A stretch of 64,000 bases of DNA from Roseicitreum antarcticum. Its GTDB lineage: Bacteria; Pseudomonadota; Alphaproteobacteria; Rhodobacterales; Rhodobacteraceae. The notes beneath the pieces are model-generated. The model made no database searches. It had not been told where the DNA came from and saw nothing but the letters and a program-made list of their open reading frames with translations. Location of the stretch: contig NZ_CP061498.1 in the NCBI RefSeq assembly GCF_014681765.1, positions 1,798,001-1,862,000 on the forward strand. Direction: 5' to 3'. Of this stretch, positions 1-9,014 are shown piece by piece (position 1 is the first letter of the stretch; each line of letters starts with the position of its first letter). The position numbers and the translations under genes are program-made.

Positions 1-993
1 GTCACCATGCCCCAGCTTGGCATGGCACAGGATTTCGGGATGCTCGTCAGTTGGCAAAAGGCGCCGGGCGATGCGGTGGCTGTCGATGATGTGTTGTTTG
101 AGGTGGAAACCGACAAATCCACCATGGAAGTACCCGCAGGGGCCAGCGGCTACCTGGCCGCCACCTTGGCCGAAGCGGGCGATGAGGTTCCGGTTGGCAC
201 CACGGTCGCCATCATCAGCGCTGATAAACCAGCAAGCCCGGTGGCACGTGCGCTCAGCGCCGCGCCCGCTGCGGCGGAAAAATCTGCGCCCTCCAAGACC
301 CCGGCGCAACCTGACGCGACAGCACCCGCGCAATCCCGTGCCGAAGTAGCGACAACCAAACCACAATCGCAACCCGCCCCGCCAGCGGGCGCACGTGTTC
401 TTGCGTCGCCAAAGACGCGTCGATTGGCGTTGCAAGAAGGCTTGGACCTGACGCGGCTGGTCGCGGCGGGCCACCCGCAGCCTTTCCACGTGCGCGACCT
501 GGAAACCCTCCGCGCGATGCCAAGAGCCGGCACGCCAGCGACAAGCGCCCCTGCGGCATGCAGCCTGACGGCAAGTGTTGCGACCGACGGCTTCGCCGGT
601 TTCGCCGACTGGGCCGCTGATGCGCATGGCCTGACGGACGCAGATGCGTTGCTGGCAGGGCTGGCGGGCGCGGGGCTGGCGGCACCTTGTACGATCACCG
701 TCGAACGACTTGGCCGGTCGCGCAGCTATACCGTGCCTGCGGGGCGGTCGCTGGCTTCGGTCACACCATGCGAGGATGCGCCAGACCTTGTGCTGCGCGA
801 CCTGCGTGGCACCCCTCTGCGCAGTGTGTCGATGGGGGCGGGCGATGTCCCGGCGCTGACGTTGATGGACGCGCCGGGCGGCCTCAACCTGACGCTGGAA
901 TGCAGCGCGGCGCAGATGGACGCACAGGCCGCCATCGCGCTTTTGACCCAATTCGCAGGCGGGATGGAGCAACCGCTTCGCCACCTGCTCTGA
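1..993 (+). CDS. Lipoyl carrier/E2-like subunit of a 2-oxoacid dehydrogenase complex (5' partial)
   Basis: The reading frame is open to the window edge, and the first visible Met (base 7) lies inside the usual start of a lipoyl domain (MPQLGM), so the true start is probably a few codons upstream. Residues 1-75 form a biotinyl/lipoyl domain with the lipoylation motif ETDKS (Lys37). A Pro/Ala-rich linker follows. Residues about 132-165 (ASPKTRRLALQEGLDL) look like a peripheral-subunit-binding domain. The last ~130 residues resemble the end of an E2 acyltransferase fold (GLNLTLECSAAQMDAQAA), but the DHRxxxG catalytic motif is absent. It should carry the swinging lipoyl arm, while the downstream E2 at 2447 supplies catalysis. 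E1 genes would be expected upstream, outside the window. The domain assignment is firm; the 2-oxo acid used is unknown. Confidence 0.8.
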   Translation, partial: VTMPQLGMAQDFGMLVSWQKAPGDAVAVDDVLFEVETDKSTMEVPAGASGYLAATLAEAGDEVPVGTTVAIISADKPASPVARALSAAPAAAEKSAPSKTPAQPDATAPAQSRAEVATTKPQSQPAPPAGARVLASPKTRRLALQEGLDLTRLVAAGHPQPFHVRDLETLRAMPRAGTPATSAPAACSLTASVATDGFAGFADWAADAHGLTDADALLAGLAGAGLAAPCTITVERLGRSRSYTVPAGRSLASVTPCEDAPDLVLRDLRGTPLRSVSMGAGDVPALTLMDAPGGLNLTLECSAAQMDAQAAIALLTQFAGGMEQPLRHLL

Positions 994-1011
994 CCTTCGG
1001 GGGGAACCGAA

Positions 1012-2436
1012 ATGGACTACACTGATCTCTACATCAACGGCGCATGGCATAAGACAGCCGAGCGGTTTGACGTCATCAACCCGGCAACCGAGGGCGTCAT
1101 CGCTTCGGTCGCATCGGCGGATATTGCGGATGCCGATGCCGCGCTCGATGCCGCCGAAGCTGCGATGGCCAAATGGGCCGCGCGCACGCCGCGCGAAAGG
1201 TCCGAAGTCCTGCGCCGCGCATGGGAGCTGATGACGGCACGGCTGGACCACTTCGCGCATCTGATCACCCTGGAAAACGGCAAGGCCGGAGTCGATGCCC
1301 GGGGCGAAGCAACGTATGCTGCGGAGTTCTTTCGCTGGTTTGCGGAAGAAGCCGTGCGCGCGGATGGGTTGATCACACGGGCGCCGGCATCGGGCGCGCG
1401 GATCATCGTGCAGCATAAACCTGCAGGGCTGGCCGTGCTGGTCACGCCCTGGAACTATCCTGCAGCGATGGGAACGCGCAAGATTGCGCCCGCACTGGCG
1501 GCGGGCTGCGGTGTCATCATCAAACCCGCCTCGGAAACGCCGCTGACCATGCTTGCGCTGATGCCACTCCTGGAAGAAGCTGGCGTGCCAAAGGGCCTCG
1601 TCAACGTGCTCCCCTCGCGCAAGACTGGCGCGCTGGTGGATCATATGCTTCAAGATCCCCGCGTGCGCGTTGTCAGCTTCACCGGCTCGACCAGCGTGGG
1701 GCGCAAACTGCTGAAATCCGCCGCCGATCAGGTCCTCAAACCCGCGATGGAACTAGGTGGCAATGCGCCGCTGATCGTATTCGACGACGCGGATATGGAT
1801 GAAGCCATCACGGGCACCATGCTGGCAAAGATGCGCAACCTGGGCGAAGCCTGTACCGCCGCCAACCGCATCTATGTGCATGAAAACGTGGCAGATGAAT
1901 ACACCCGCCGCCTGACAGCAGCCATGTCAGCGCTGAAAGTCGGCGACGGCACCGATGCATCAGTCGATGTGGGTCCGCTGGTCAATGCCGCGACCCGCGA
2001 CAAGGTGGCGGCCTTCGTCGCCGATGCCATCGCCAAGGGTGCAAAGCTCGAATGTGGTGGGGTTATCCCTGAGGGCACAGGGTTCTTCTACCCGCCCACC
2101 GTGCTGTCGAATGTGCCCGAAACCGCCGATTGCGTGCATGACGAAATCTTTGGGCCGGTTGCCGCAATCCAGACATTCACCGATCAAGACGATGCAATTG
2201 CCCGCGCCAATGCCACCGAGTACGGGCTGGTCGCCTATGTGTTCAGCGGTGATTTCAAACGTGCCCTGCAGGTCTGCGAGCGGCTGGATTACGGCATGGT
2301 CGGCCTGAACCGTGGGCTGGTCAGTGACCCCGCCGCACCCTTCGGCGGCACCAAGCAATCTGGATTGGGACGCGAAGGCGGCCATGAAGGGATGCTGGAG
2401 TTCATGGAAACACAGTATATTTCGGCCGGTTGGTAA
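1012..2436 (+). CDS. NAD(P)-dependent aldehyde dehydrogenase, succinate-semialdehyde dehydrogenase type
   Basis: A 474-residue aldehyde dehydrogenase of the GabD-like branch, oxidising an aldehyde (succinate semialdehyde or similar) to the acid with NAD(P)+. Seen: the N-terminal strand (DLYINGAWHKTAERFDVINP), cofactor-binding TPWNYPAAM and FTGSTSVG, general base Glu247 in MELGGNAP, and nucleophile Cys281 in GEACTAANR. Length is normal for the family. The start ATG follows a GGGGGAA ribosome site 19 bp after the lipoyl-subunit gene, and the next gene begins 10 bp after its stop, so it lies inside the dehydrogenase operon. The placement suggests it processes an aldehyde made or used by the same pathway. 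Substrate cannot be read from sequence; GabD is a family label only. Confidence 0.85.
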   Translation: MDYTDLYINGAWHKTAERFDVINPATEGVIASVASADIADADAALDAAEAAMAKWAARTPRERSEVLRRAWELMTARLDHFAHLITLENGKAGVDARGEATYAAEFFRWFAEEAVRADGLITRAPASGARIIVQHKPAGLAVLVTPWNYPAAMGTRKIAPALAAGCGVIIKPASETPLTMLALMPLLEEAGVPKGLVNVLPSRKTGALVDHMLQDPRVRVVSFTGSTSVGRKLLKSAADQVLKPAMELGGNAPLIVFDDADMDEAITGTMLAKMRNLGEACTAANRIYVHENVADEYTRRLTAAMSALKVGDGTDASVDVGPLVNAATRDKVAAFVADAIAKGAKLECGGVIPEGTGFFYPPTVLSNVPETADCVHDEIFGPVAAIQTFTDQDDAIARANATEYGLVAYVFSGDFKRALQVCERLDYGMVGLNRGLVSDPAAPFGGTKQSGLGREGGHEGMLEFMETQYISAGW

Positions 2437-2446
2437 GGGGGCAGAT

Positions 2447-3331
2447 ATGTCAGAAATCATCGCAAGCCCCAGCACACGGCGCATCGCACTGGAGCAAGGC
2501 GTCGACATCACCGCGCGTGCACGCGAACTTGGCCGCACCACGATAGGGCCCGAGGATGTGGGCGCCCGCACCGCGCCCGCCCGGACCCCAAGTGCCGACA
2601 CCTCGCGCTACTGGGACGTGGACCACGCGCAATTCGGCCCGGTGACGACCGAAAAGGTCAGCCGGTTTGCGCAGGTCGCCGCTGCCAACATGGCGGCGGC
2701 GCAGGCCCTCGTGCCGGCGGTCACCCATCATGATCGCGCAGATGTCACGGTGATCGAAGAGCTGCGCCGTGCCTGGAAGCCCGAAGCGCAGGCGCGCGGG
2801 CTGAAGCTGACGGCGCTGGTGTTTCATGTGGCGGCCCTGGCACGGTGCCTGCGGGCGCATCCACGCTTCAACGCGTCGCTGTCGGCGGATGGGCAGACTC
2901 TGATCCTCAAGGATTATGTGCATATCGGCATCGCGGTCGACACCCCGCATGGGCTTATGGTGCCGGTCATCCGCAATGCCGACCAAAAGGGCTTGTGGCA
3001 GATCGCCGCCGAGATTGCGGATCTCGCGTCCCGCGCGCAGGCGCGCAAGATCACGCCAGACCAGATGGGGGGCGCGTCGATGACCATTACCAATCTGGGC
3101 GGTATCGGCGGCACCGCCTTCAGCCCTATCGTGAACCCGCCCGAAGTGGCGATCTTGGGGATAACGCGCACGGAAACGATCACGGTTTGGGACGGCGACA
3201 CGCCACGCCCCGTACCCATGGTGCCGCTGGATCTGTCATATGACCACCGGGTCATCAACGGGGCAGATGCGGCACGGTTCATGGTCAACTACTGCGCCCT
3301 GATCGCCGCCCCCCGCAACATGCTGGTCTAG
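2447..3331 (+). CDS. 2-oxoacid dehydrogenase E2 catalytic subunit (acyltransferase), no lipoyl domain
   Basis: 294 residues. Residues 4-38 (IIASPSTRRIALEQGVDITA) form a peripheral-subunit-binding-like segment. The remainder is the chloramphenicol-acetyltransferase-like E2 core, with GGASMTITNLGGIGG near residue 210 and the active-site motif SYDHRVINGADAARF near the C terminus. Asn replaces the more common Asp in DHRVxDG; as I recall, Asn is also natural in some PDH E2 enzymes such as Azotobacter AceF, so activity is likely. It has no lipoyl domain of its own and probably depends on the carrier protein two genes upstream. The start at 2447 is chosen because an AAGGGGG ribosome site precedes it; a longer frame from 2312 would overlap the aldehyde dehydrogenase. 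Confidence 0.82.
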   Translation: MSEIIASPSTRRIALEQGVDITARARELGRTTIGPEDVGARTAPARTPSADTSRYWDVDHAQFGPVTTEKVSRFAQVAAANMAAAQALVPAVTHHDRADVTVIEELRRAWKPEAQARGLKLTALVFHVAALARCLRAHPRFNASLSADGQTLILKDYVHIGIAVDTPHGLMVPVIRNADQKGLWQIAAEIADLASRAQARKITPDQMGGASMTITNLGGIGGTAFSPIVNPPEVAILGITRTETITVWDGDTPRPVPMVPLDLSYDHRVINGADAARFMVNYCALIAAPRNMLV

Positions 3332-3347
3332 GTTTTGATCCCATGAT

Positions 3348-3930
3348 GTGCTCGTTTCTCAGGAATGGGCTGCAATAGAGCGATCGCAAGCTTCGCTCGC
3401 GCAACTGAGCAAGGAGTTGGGCATCAACCCCGAGACCGTCTGCAACTGGCGTAAGCGAGCGACGGTCGAGGGCTTGAAGACTGGGCCGAAGGAGCCGCAT
3501 TCTACCGTTCTCACCGAAACTGAGGAGGCTCCGCCGAGCAGCCTCGCAACCAGAACACAGCATATTCGCGGCAGATGCGCTTCGACATGATCTGCGAAGC
3601 AAATGGAATCGAGCATTGGCTGACCAAGCCAGATCACCAATGGCGACACAGGGATAACAAAACAATCGGGGGGCTGTTTTACCGAGGGGCGGCGAGGCCG
3701 AGCGGATGAACCGCACGATCACAGACGCGACCGTCAAACGCTTCCATTGCGACAGCCACGATCACCTGCGAACGCACCTTGCCAACTTCATAGCGCCCTA
3801 CACCTTCGCACGCAGGCTCAAAACCCTCGACCGTCTCACGCCATGCGAATACACCTGCAAAATCTGGACTTCAGACCCGGATCGTTTCATCCCAAATCCG
3901 ATTCACCAAGTGCCGGGGCCAAATACCTAG
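3348..3930 (+). pseudogene. IS481-family transposase remnant with internal deletion
   Basis: The first frame reads a helix-turn-helix N terminus typical of one common alphaproteobacterial IS481 group (LAQLSKELGINPETVCNWRK, then GPKEPHSTVLTETEEA). At about 3535 it jumps to another frame reading EQPRNQNTAYSRQMRFDMIC and NGIEHWLTKPDHQW, then from 3706 to a C-terminal frame (MNRTITDATVKRF to NPIHQVPGPNT). The middle, which should hold most of the DDE catalytic core, is missing, and there are at least two frame changes. The element is dead. A shorter fragment of the same type of transposase lies at 61767-61871. Family assignment comes from recognised sequence style, not a search. Confidence 0.75.
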
Positions 3931-4579
3931 TAACGGGAAAGTCGCGGTTGCAGAGCCGCACCTGCGCGGGTCCGCTGAGCAATGATCGGCAGGCCGCATT
4001 CCACAGCCGCGCCTGTGCAACCCGGATCATATGTCGACTAAAGCCAAACTCCTGCGCCAAGCCCGCGAGCATTTCAAGGCCTCGGATTTCATCGCCGCGC
4101 GTCTTCCCCCGATCGGCATCGGCATTTAGCGCCTGACCGAATCGACCCCGCGTGGGGCGCGGTTTGATGGCCATCGGGAAGATGCCATGCCGCCAGACCG
4201 TGGCGTGTTTCTGCCGGTCTCCAAGGTTCCCTCATCTGTCACCGGCCAGGCGAACGACAAACTCGACCCGATCGCCAAAATCCCGCAGGATCAGTCGGCG
4301 CGATGGACGTGGCCTGGGGGGCCGAGATGGTATCACCGCATGCTTTCCCCCTGCACCTTTCCCTCCGGCGACAGGCTGGACCGGGGATCGACCAGCGCGC
4401 CCCCAGACTGGGCGCTGCACCGGCTTGTGACAGGCGGTCTATATCGACCGACTGAACCGGGACGAACTGCAAGGGATTGCAGCGCTTGCCGTTCTGGCCG
4501 AAGGATGGCGCAAGCATGCGGTGCGGCGGCTAGGCAGCGGCTGTGTCGGGAACTGGACAAAAAGACTGGATGGCACCGA
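3931..4579 (+). other. 649-bp stretch without a complete gene; short coupled frame at its end
   Basis: No intact gene is recognised. A plus-strand frame of about 50 codons, ending at the TGA at 4581-4583, reads protein-like sequence (VYIDRLNRDELQGIAALAVL, later GSGCVGNWTKRLDGTE) and overlaps the pyridoxal kinase start as ATGA. That is the arrangement expected for the 3' end of a real upstream gene. Going upstream it hits a stop near 4430, while the neighbouring frame reads WYHRMLSPCTF and DWALHRLVTGG and would join it by a frameshift. I read this as a decayed or frameshifted gene of unknown function, perhaps damaged when the IS481 element inserted. Confidence 0.4.
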
Positions 4580-5428
4580 ATGACCCCTCCCCCCTTCGTG
4601 ATCTCGATCCAGAGCCAGGTTGTCTTTGGCCATGTCGGCAACTCGGCAGCACTCTTCCCGATGCAGGCGGCGGGGTTGGAGGTGGCGGCGATCCCCACGG
4701 TGCTTTTCTCGAACCCGCCACATCATCCCACGCTTCGGGGCCGGGCGCTTGACCCGGCGCTTTTTGCCGATCTGCTGCTCGGCGTGCGCGAGCGCGGGTT
4801 GCTTGAACGCGCTGATTATATCCTCACCGGCTATATCGGTTCGGTCGAAGTTGCCCGGATGGTCGCCGATTTCGTGGCCGAAGCGAAAGCCGTGAACCCA
4901 AGGCTGACCTATCTGTGCGATCCAGTGATGGGTGATGCCGGGCCGGGGCTCTATGTGTCCGAAGCAATTGCGGGTATCATGCGTGACCGGCTGCTGCCAC
5001 TTGCCGACATTGCCACACCCAACCCGTTTGAATTGTCTTGGCTGGCCGGGAGGCAGGTCACCTCATTGCGCGATATGCAAGACGCCCGTGACCTGCTGCC
5101 AATGTCCGCGCAGGCACGGCTGATCGTTACCGGCTGTGCGCTCGACGACACAGCACCCGGCCAGATCGAGGGCGTATTGATGACCCCGGCGGGCATCAGC
5201 CGTCACCCGACGCCGCATCTTCCAATCGCCCTTTCAGGCACCGGTGATCTGTTCGCCGGGCTGATCGTGGCATGCCTTGCACGCGGCATGGACCTGCCCT
5301 CAGCGATTGAGACGGCGCAGCGCTTGACCACACGCGCCCTGACACATGCGCAGGCGCTTGGCGCGCGAGAGGTGGTACTGACCGACCCCGAATTTCGCCG
5401 CGCGCTGCTGACCCTCAATCCGGCCTGA
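4580..5428 (+). CDS. pdxY: Pyridoxal kinase (PdxY type)
   Basis: A 282-residue ribokinase-fold kinase that phosphorylates pyridoxal with ATP in the vitamin B6 salvage pathway (cytoplasm). Seen: the opening VISIQSQVVFGHVGNSAA, typical of PdxY/PdxK, the strand with YLCDPVMGDAGPGLYV, TPNPFELSWLAG, and the C-terminal anion-hole/catalytic motif LSGTGDLFAGL with the base Asp. Length fits the family (about 285). The start at 4580 overlaps the stop of a short upstream frame (ATGA). A frame open from 4187 gives a long N-terminal extension with no family resemblance and was rejected. No operon partner is evident downstream. Confidence 0.88.
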   Translation: MTPPPFVISIQSQVVFGHVGNSAALFPMQAAGLEVAAIPTVLFSNPPHHPTLRGRALDPALFADLLLGVRERGLLERADYILTGYIGSVEVARMVADFVAEAKAVNPRLTYLCDPVMGDAGPGLYVSEAIAGIMRDRLLPLADIATPNPFELSWLAGRQVTSLRDMQDARDLLPMSAQARLIVTGCALDDTAPGQIEGVLMTPAGISRHPTPHLPIALSGTGDLFAGLIVACLARGMDLPSAIETAQRLTTRALTHAQALGAREVVLTDPEFRRALLTLNPA

Positions 5429-5488
5429 AAAATTTTCCTGCCCAATCGGCCAAAGCTACGAGATACTGCGCGTATCGCAGGATGGAGC

Positions 5489-5941
5489 ATGCACATGCAG
5501 ATCGGAGACGACGTTTCCCCCAAAATTGCCACACGCACCCGCGACAGCTTTGCGAAGCAGGGGTTGATGGCGCATCTGGGCGCCGAAATGACCGAAGTTC
5601 GCAACGGTCTGGTCTCGATACGCCTGCCCTTCCGCCCGGAACTGACGCAGCAACACGGCTATTTTCATGCCGGCGGCACCTCAGCCATCGCCGACAGCGC
5701 GGGCGGCTATGCCGCGTTCACGCTATTCCCAGAGGAGAGTTCAGTCCTGACGGTCGAATTCAAGGTGAACCTGATCAACCCGGCGCAAGGAGATTACCTC
5801 GAGGCAATCGGCCGCGTCATCAAGCATGGCCGCACCCTGACGATCTGCAAGCTCGATGTCTGGGGCGTGACGGGTGAGGTGCGCAAACACGTTGCGACCG
5901 GAATGCAAACGCTGATCTGCATACAAGGACCGACCGGATAA
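5489..5941 (+). CDS. PaaI-family hotdog-fold thioesterase
   Basis: 150 residues, the usual size of a single hotdog domain. Seen: QHGYFHAGGTSAIADSAGGY, the PaaI-type motif with the HGG-like active-site loop and following Asp, then VEFKVNLINPAQGDYLEA and KHGRTLTICKLDVWG, the conserved second half. It should hydrolyse an acyl-CoA thioester; phenylacetyl-CoA pathway membership is not implied because no paa genes are nearby. The start follows a GGATGGAGC ribosome site; a second in-frame ATG two codons later is equally possible. It appears monocistronic. Confidence 0.82.
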   Translation: MHMQIGDDVSPKIATRTRDSFAKQGLMAHLGAEMTEVRNGLVSIRLPFRPELTQQHGYFHAGGTSAIADSAGGYAAFTLFPEESSVLTVEFKVNLINPAQGDYLEAIGRVIKHGRTLTICKLDVWGVTGEVRKHVATGMQTLICIQGPTG

Positions 5942-6034
5942 GCGGATGGGATTGCCTTCGGTTCCAAGCTCGAACGGCCAGGTCGACGCCGTGCCGGCGC
6001 CCGGGCGAGTGCCCAAGGCAATCGCAGTTGGCCT

Positions 6035-6410
6035 CACGTTTGGGCCAAACGGTTGAGAACGCTGCGAAGGAAGTCGGTATCCCAGCCCGCGCGCTTCAGT
6101 TTGATCTAGAGTGAGCCCTTGTAGGTGTCGCGGCGAATGACGTCGAGGGCGCAGCGGCGTAGGACGGCGATATTGCCGGAACCGCTATCCTTGCGGTTGC
6201 GCGCTGCGTCTTCGCGGAACCAGACGGCAAGCTGCCAGTGCAGAGCATTTTCAATTGCCCGGTGGGCGCGGACAGTTTCCAGCAGAACCTCTGGCGTCGG
6301 CACCCTGGACAGCGCGAAGAAGCGGGTTTCGGAGGTGAGCCCAAGCACATCGAGAGCGGCATCCAGCTCCTTGGCTTCGTCTTCGATTGCACTGGCGGGC
6401 ATCATTCTGG
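6035..6410 (-). pseudogene. ISAs1-family transposase C-terminal remnant
   Basis: Read on the minus strand: ETRFFALSRVPTPEVLLETV, RAHRAIENALHWQLAVWFRE, RKDSGSGNIAVLRRCALDVI and RRDTYKGSL, the C-terminal part of an ISAs1/H-repeat-type transposase. An in-frame TAG interrupts it after KGSL, beyond which the expected tail (IKLKRAGWDTDFLRSVLNRL) continues to the TGA at 6035-6037. The N-terminal two thirds and the catalytic Asp residues are missing, so it is inactive. The upstream end is approximate. The remnant lies directly upstream of the nucleosidase-like gene at 6548. Confidence 0.72.
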
Positions 6411-6547
6411 CCATACTGCTGCCAAAAGGATCGGGCCTGAGCGTGCAACTTTTCTTGACATCGCTCAGCGCGGGCGCGGGGCAGCGGGTGGTTCCCTTTG
6501 CCAAAGGTTGCTGGTTAACTGCGCACATCCCCGGACCGGAGCACCCC

Positions 6548-7198
6548 ATGACCCTGACCCACCTGCACAAAACCCGCACGCTGTTCCTGATGGCGGTGGA
6601 TGCTGAATACGGCCCCAACCTGCGCGCCCGCTTCGCGCCCGTCCTGACCGGCGTCGGCCCGGTAGAGGCAGCGCTGGTCACAACCGCGACACTGGTACGG
6701 ATGCAATGCGCAGGGACAATGCCCGAACTGGTCATCTCGCTCGGGTCGGCGGGGGCGGCGCGGTTGGAACAGGGCGCAGTCTATCAGGCCGGCGCGGTGG
6801 CCTACCGCGACATGGATGCGTCCCCCCTGGGTTTCCTGCCCGGGATTACGCCCTTTCTGGACCAACCTGCAGAGATCGCGATGCCGCTGCGCGTGCCGGG
6901 TGTGCCGGTGGCAAGCCTGTCCACCGGGGGAGCGGTCATATCGGGCACAGCCTACGACGCGATTGCGCAAGACATGGTGGACATGGAAACCTTCGCCACC
7001 CTGCGCGCATGTCAGCATTTTGGCGTGCCGCTGATCGCGCTGCGGGGCATATCCGACGGTGCCGCGCCACTGGAGGGGCTGCACAGCTGGACAGAGTACC
7101 TGCACGTCGTCGATGAAAGGCTGGCAGCGGCGGTGGATGTGTTGCGCGATGCCTTGGCAGGGGGGATGGATGCCCTGCGCATGAGCAATGAAACTTGA
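6548..7198 (+). CDS. Methylthioadenosine/adenosylhomocysteine nucleosidase-like phosphorylase-superfamily protein
   Basis: 216 residues. Seen: an N-terminal VISLGSAGAARLEQGAVYQA segment matching the nucleoside phosphorylase strand-loop that follows the substrate pocket, and VDMETFATLRACQHFGVPLI followed by ALRGISDGA. These are the purine/ribose-binding Met-Glu and the catalytic Asp of the MTA/SAH nucleosidase group. It probably cleaves the N-glycosidic bond of 5'-methylthioadenosine or S-adenosylhomocysteine in methionine recycling. It is slightly shorter than the E. coli enzyme (232). The start ATG at 6548 was preferred over a longer frame from 6125, which runs antisense through the IS remnant. 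Other purine-nucleoside phosphorylase activity cannot be excluded. Confidence 0.75.
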   Translation: MTLTHLHKTRTLFLMAVDAEYGPNLRARFAPVLTGVGPVEAALVTTATLVRMQCAGTMPELVISLGSAGAARLEQGAVYQAGAVAYRDMDASPLGFLPGITPFLDQPAEIAMPLRVPGVPVASLSTGGAVISGTAYDAIAQDMVDMETFATLRACQHFGVPLIALRGISDGAAPLEGLHSWTEYLHVVDERLAAAVDVLRDALAGGMDALRMSNET

Positions 7199-7413
7199 TA
7201 CGGCGCCTCATGGCGCGACGGGGTAGCCAATGCAGGCACATTCGACCACGTCCACCGGCCTGCCAAACGCTCACGGCGCAATCGTGCGGTCCGGCGCTGG
7301 ACCAAATGTCGGATGGCCACCAGACGACGGACGCACGACCAAATGAGTATTCCGCACAGCCCAGGTTGATCAATGCCCTACGCCGGTTGCACCCGTGAAA
7401 AGAACCGGAACTG

Positions 7414-7875
7414 ATGCGTCCGTGCCTGCGCATTGAAGAACCTCTCGTAGAGAGGCAGGCAAGCAGCGCCCAGCGCACCGCCATCACCGATGCGCACGGC
7501 GGAGGAACCTACGAAGGCTGGGAATTCATGCGCGCGTTCTACGAAAATGCGACTGCCGTGGATGATGCCAATGCCCGGACGCAGGTTCTGACCAGCGGCG
7601 AAGTCGCGATCGACCTGAACTGGTGCGGCAGCGCCTTCAACTTGGCAAGGAACATTGGCTAAAATGTCGCGATCGTCGATACAGAAGGCGGGACACCCTT
7701 CATCGCAGATGGCATGGAGACCCTGCGGCACGGCGCCTCGGCACCGATCGTGTTGTGGAATCCCATATGGGGGCCGCCTATTCGGTCCAGAAGGCCTTGG
7801 TGGACCGCCAGATTACCGCTTCAATGTGGCGCGCGCCGCGAAGACCGCGCCGCCGGGTGGTTCTAGTGCGGCAGT
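7414..7875 (+). pseudogene. Remnant of an ABC-transporter periplasmic binding protein
   Basis: The frame from 7414 reads YEGWEFMRAFYENATAVDD, ARTQVLTSGEVAIDLNWCG and SAFNLARNIG, then a TAA stop. The same frame continues with NVAIVDTEGGTPFIADGMET before decaying. This pattern (a segment on repeated use of the gene product's lobes, then DTEGGTPF) resembles the middle of PotD/iron-type periplasmic solute-binding proteins. There is no signal peptide, no N-terminal lobe and no clean C terminus, so it is a fragment. About 200 bp upstream (7199-7413) hold nothing I recognise. The family call is tentative. Confidence 0.4.
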
Positions 7876-7960
7876 AGTCTTGTCGTCCGAAGCCAGAGTT
7901 TTGCTCCGCACGGGCCCGCGAACATTCGGTCCGCAGGGTTTGCAGAGCAGGGACGCCCGT

Positions 7961-8992
7961 TCAGACAACGCCCTTCAGCGCGGCCCCGGGCAATGTGCGG
8001 ACCGGCCCCACTGAGGCACGATCCACGATCCGGCAGGCCAGCTCCACCCGTCGCGCAGGGGTTTCACCCCCGATAAGGGAGTCGCGCAAGAGGTCGAGCG
8101 CAAGGGCGCCGATCGCACCCATCGGAATCTCGACCGAACTCAGGGCAGGACTTTGCAAGGCGCATTGCGGCAGGCCGTCGAAGCCCATGACCGAAACGTC
8201 ATCCGGCACCGATACGCCTGCCTCAGCCAAAGCGATGAGCGCCCCGATGGCAAGACTGTCACCAGCCGCCAGAATTGCAGTGAAATCACGCGCTCCCCGC
8301 GCCAGGCGCGCGTGGATAGCTTGCGCCGCAAGTTCGGGACGCCAATCGTCGACCTCAAGCACAAGGTCCGGATCGGGGCTCAGCCCTTCCGCGGCTATCC
8401 GGTCAGCCCAGCCTTCGCGGCGGCGCTCGATGGTGCGTCGGCCGGGACGGGTGAGAAACAAGATGCGCCTGTGGCCTTGCCGGATCAGATGGTCCGTCGC
8501 GCGATCGGCCGCAGTGCGGTTACATGGCGCGACAGACGACAGCCGCATCATGGGGTCGTCAACATTCACCAGGATCACCGGCTTGCCGATATCCGCCGCA
8601 AACGCAATCTGCGCATCACTATCAGGCGTAAGCAAAAGGTAGCCTGCCGCGCCGTCCCCCGACTGGAACGTATCGGAAAAATCGTCTGCCATGGTCCGGG
8701 TCTCTAGGTTCATCCCAAGGGCCGCAGCACGGTTTTGCATGCCTTCAAGGACGTGCAGGGTAAACTGGCTTCGCGCCGCATCGACCATCGCGGCCCGGCT
8801 TGCAACAAGAACCGCCGTCTTTCCCGCGACCCCTGAAGACATGGCATAGCCCAGCGTCGCCGCCATGTCGCGCACCTGGGCGCGCAGGTCAGCCCGCACC
8901 CCTGGCTTGTCGGCAAGAACCCGGCTGACAGTCGCAACTGAAACACCACAGCGCGCCGCCAGATCCTCCATCCGTATCCGTCCGTTAGACAT
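7961..8992 (-). CDS. LacI/GalR-family transcriptional regulator of the uronate operon
   Basis: 343 residues from the chosen start (MSNGRIRMEDLAARCGVS); ten additional upstream codons are open but lack family resemblance. Residues 1-55 form the LacI helix-turn-helix with hinge (AARCGVSVATVSRVLADKPG). Residues 60-335 form the periplasmic-binding-protein-like effector domain, with HLIRQGHRRILFLTRPG, ILAAGDSLAIGALIALAEAG and VPDDVSVMGFDGLPQCA. It is divergently oriented to the uronate operon starting at 9085, with only about 90 bp between them. It probably represses both itself and the operon until an imported uronide or breakdown product releases it. A matching palindrome is visible in the gap. 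Confidence 0.88.
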   Translation of the reverse strand: MSNGRIRMEDLAARCGVSVATVSRVLADKPGVRADLRAQVRDMAATLGYAMSSGVAGKTAVLVASRAAMVDAARSQFTLHVLEGMQNRAAALGMNLETRTMADDFSDTFQSGDGAAGYLLLTPDSDAQIAFAADIGKPVILVNVDDPMMRLSSVAPCNRTAADRATDHLIRQGHRRILFLTRPGRRTIERRREGWADRIAAEGLSPDPDLVLEVDDWRPELAAQAIHARLARGARDFTAILAAGDSLAIGALIALAEAGVSVPDDVSVMGFDGLPQCALQSPALSSVEIPMGAIGALALDLLRDSLIGGETPARRVELACRIVDRASVGPVRTLPGAALKGVV

Positions 8993-9014
8993 GACCCCTC
9001 GCAATCCACTGCAG

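Noticed and set aside
4187-4579. N-terminal extension of pyridoxal kinase from an upstream ATG
   Set aside because: The extra 131 residues do not resemble the family, whose proteins start at the position of 4580, and an ATGA overlap marks that start.
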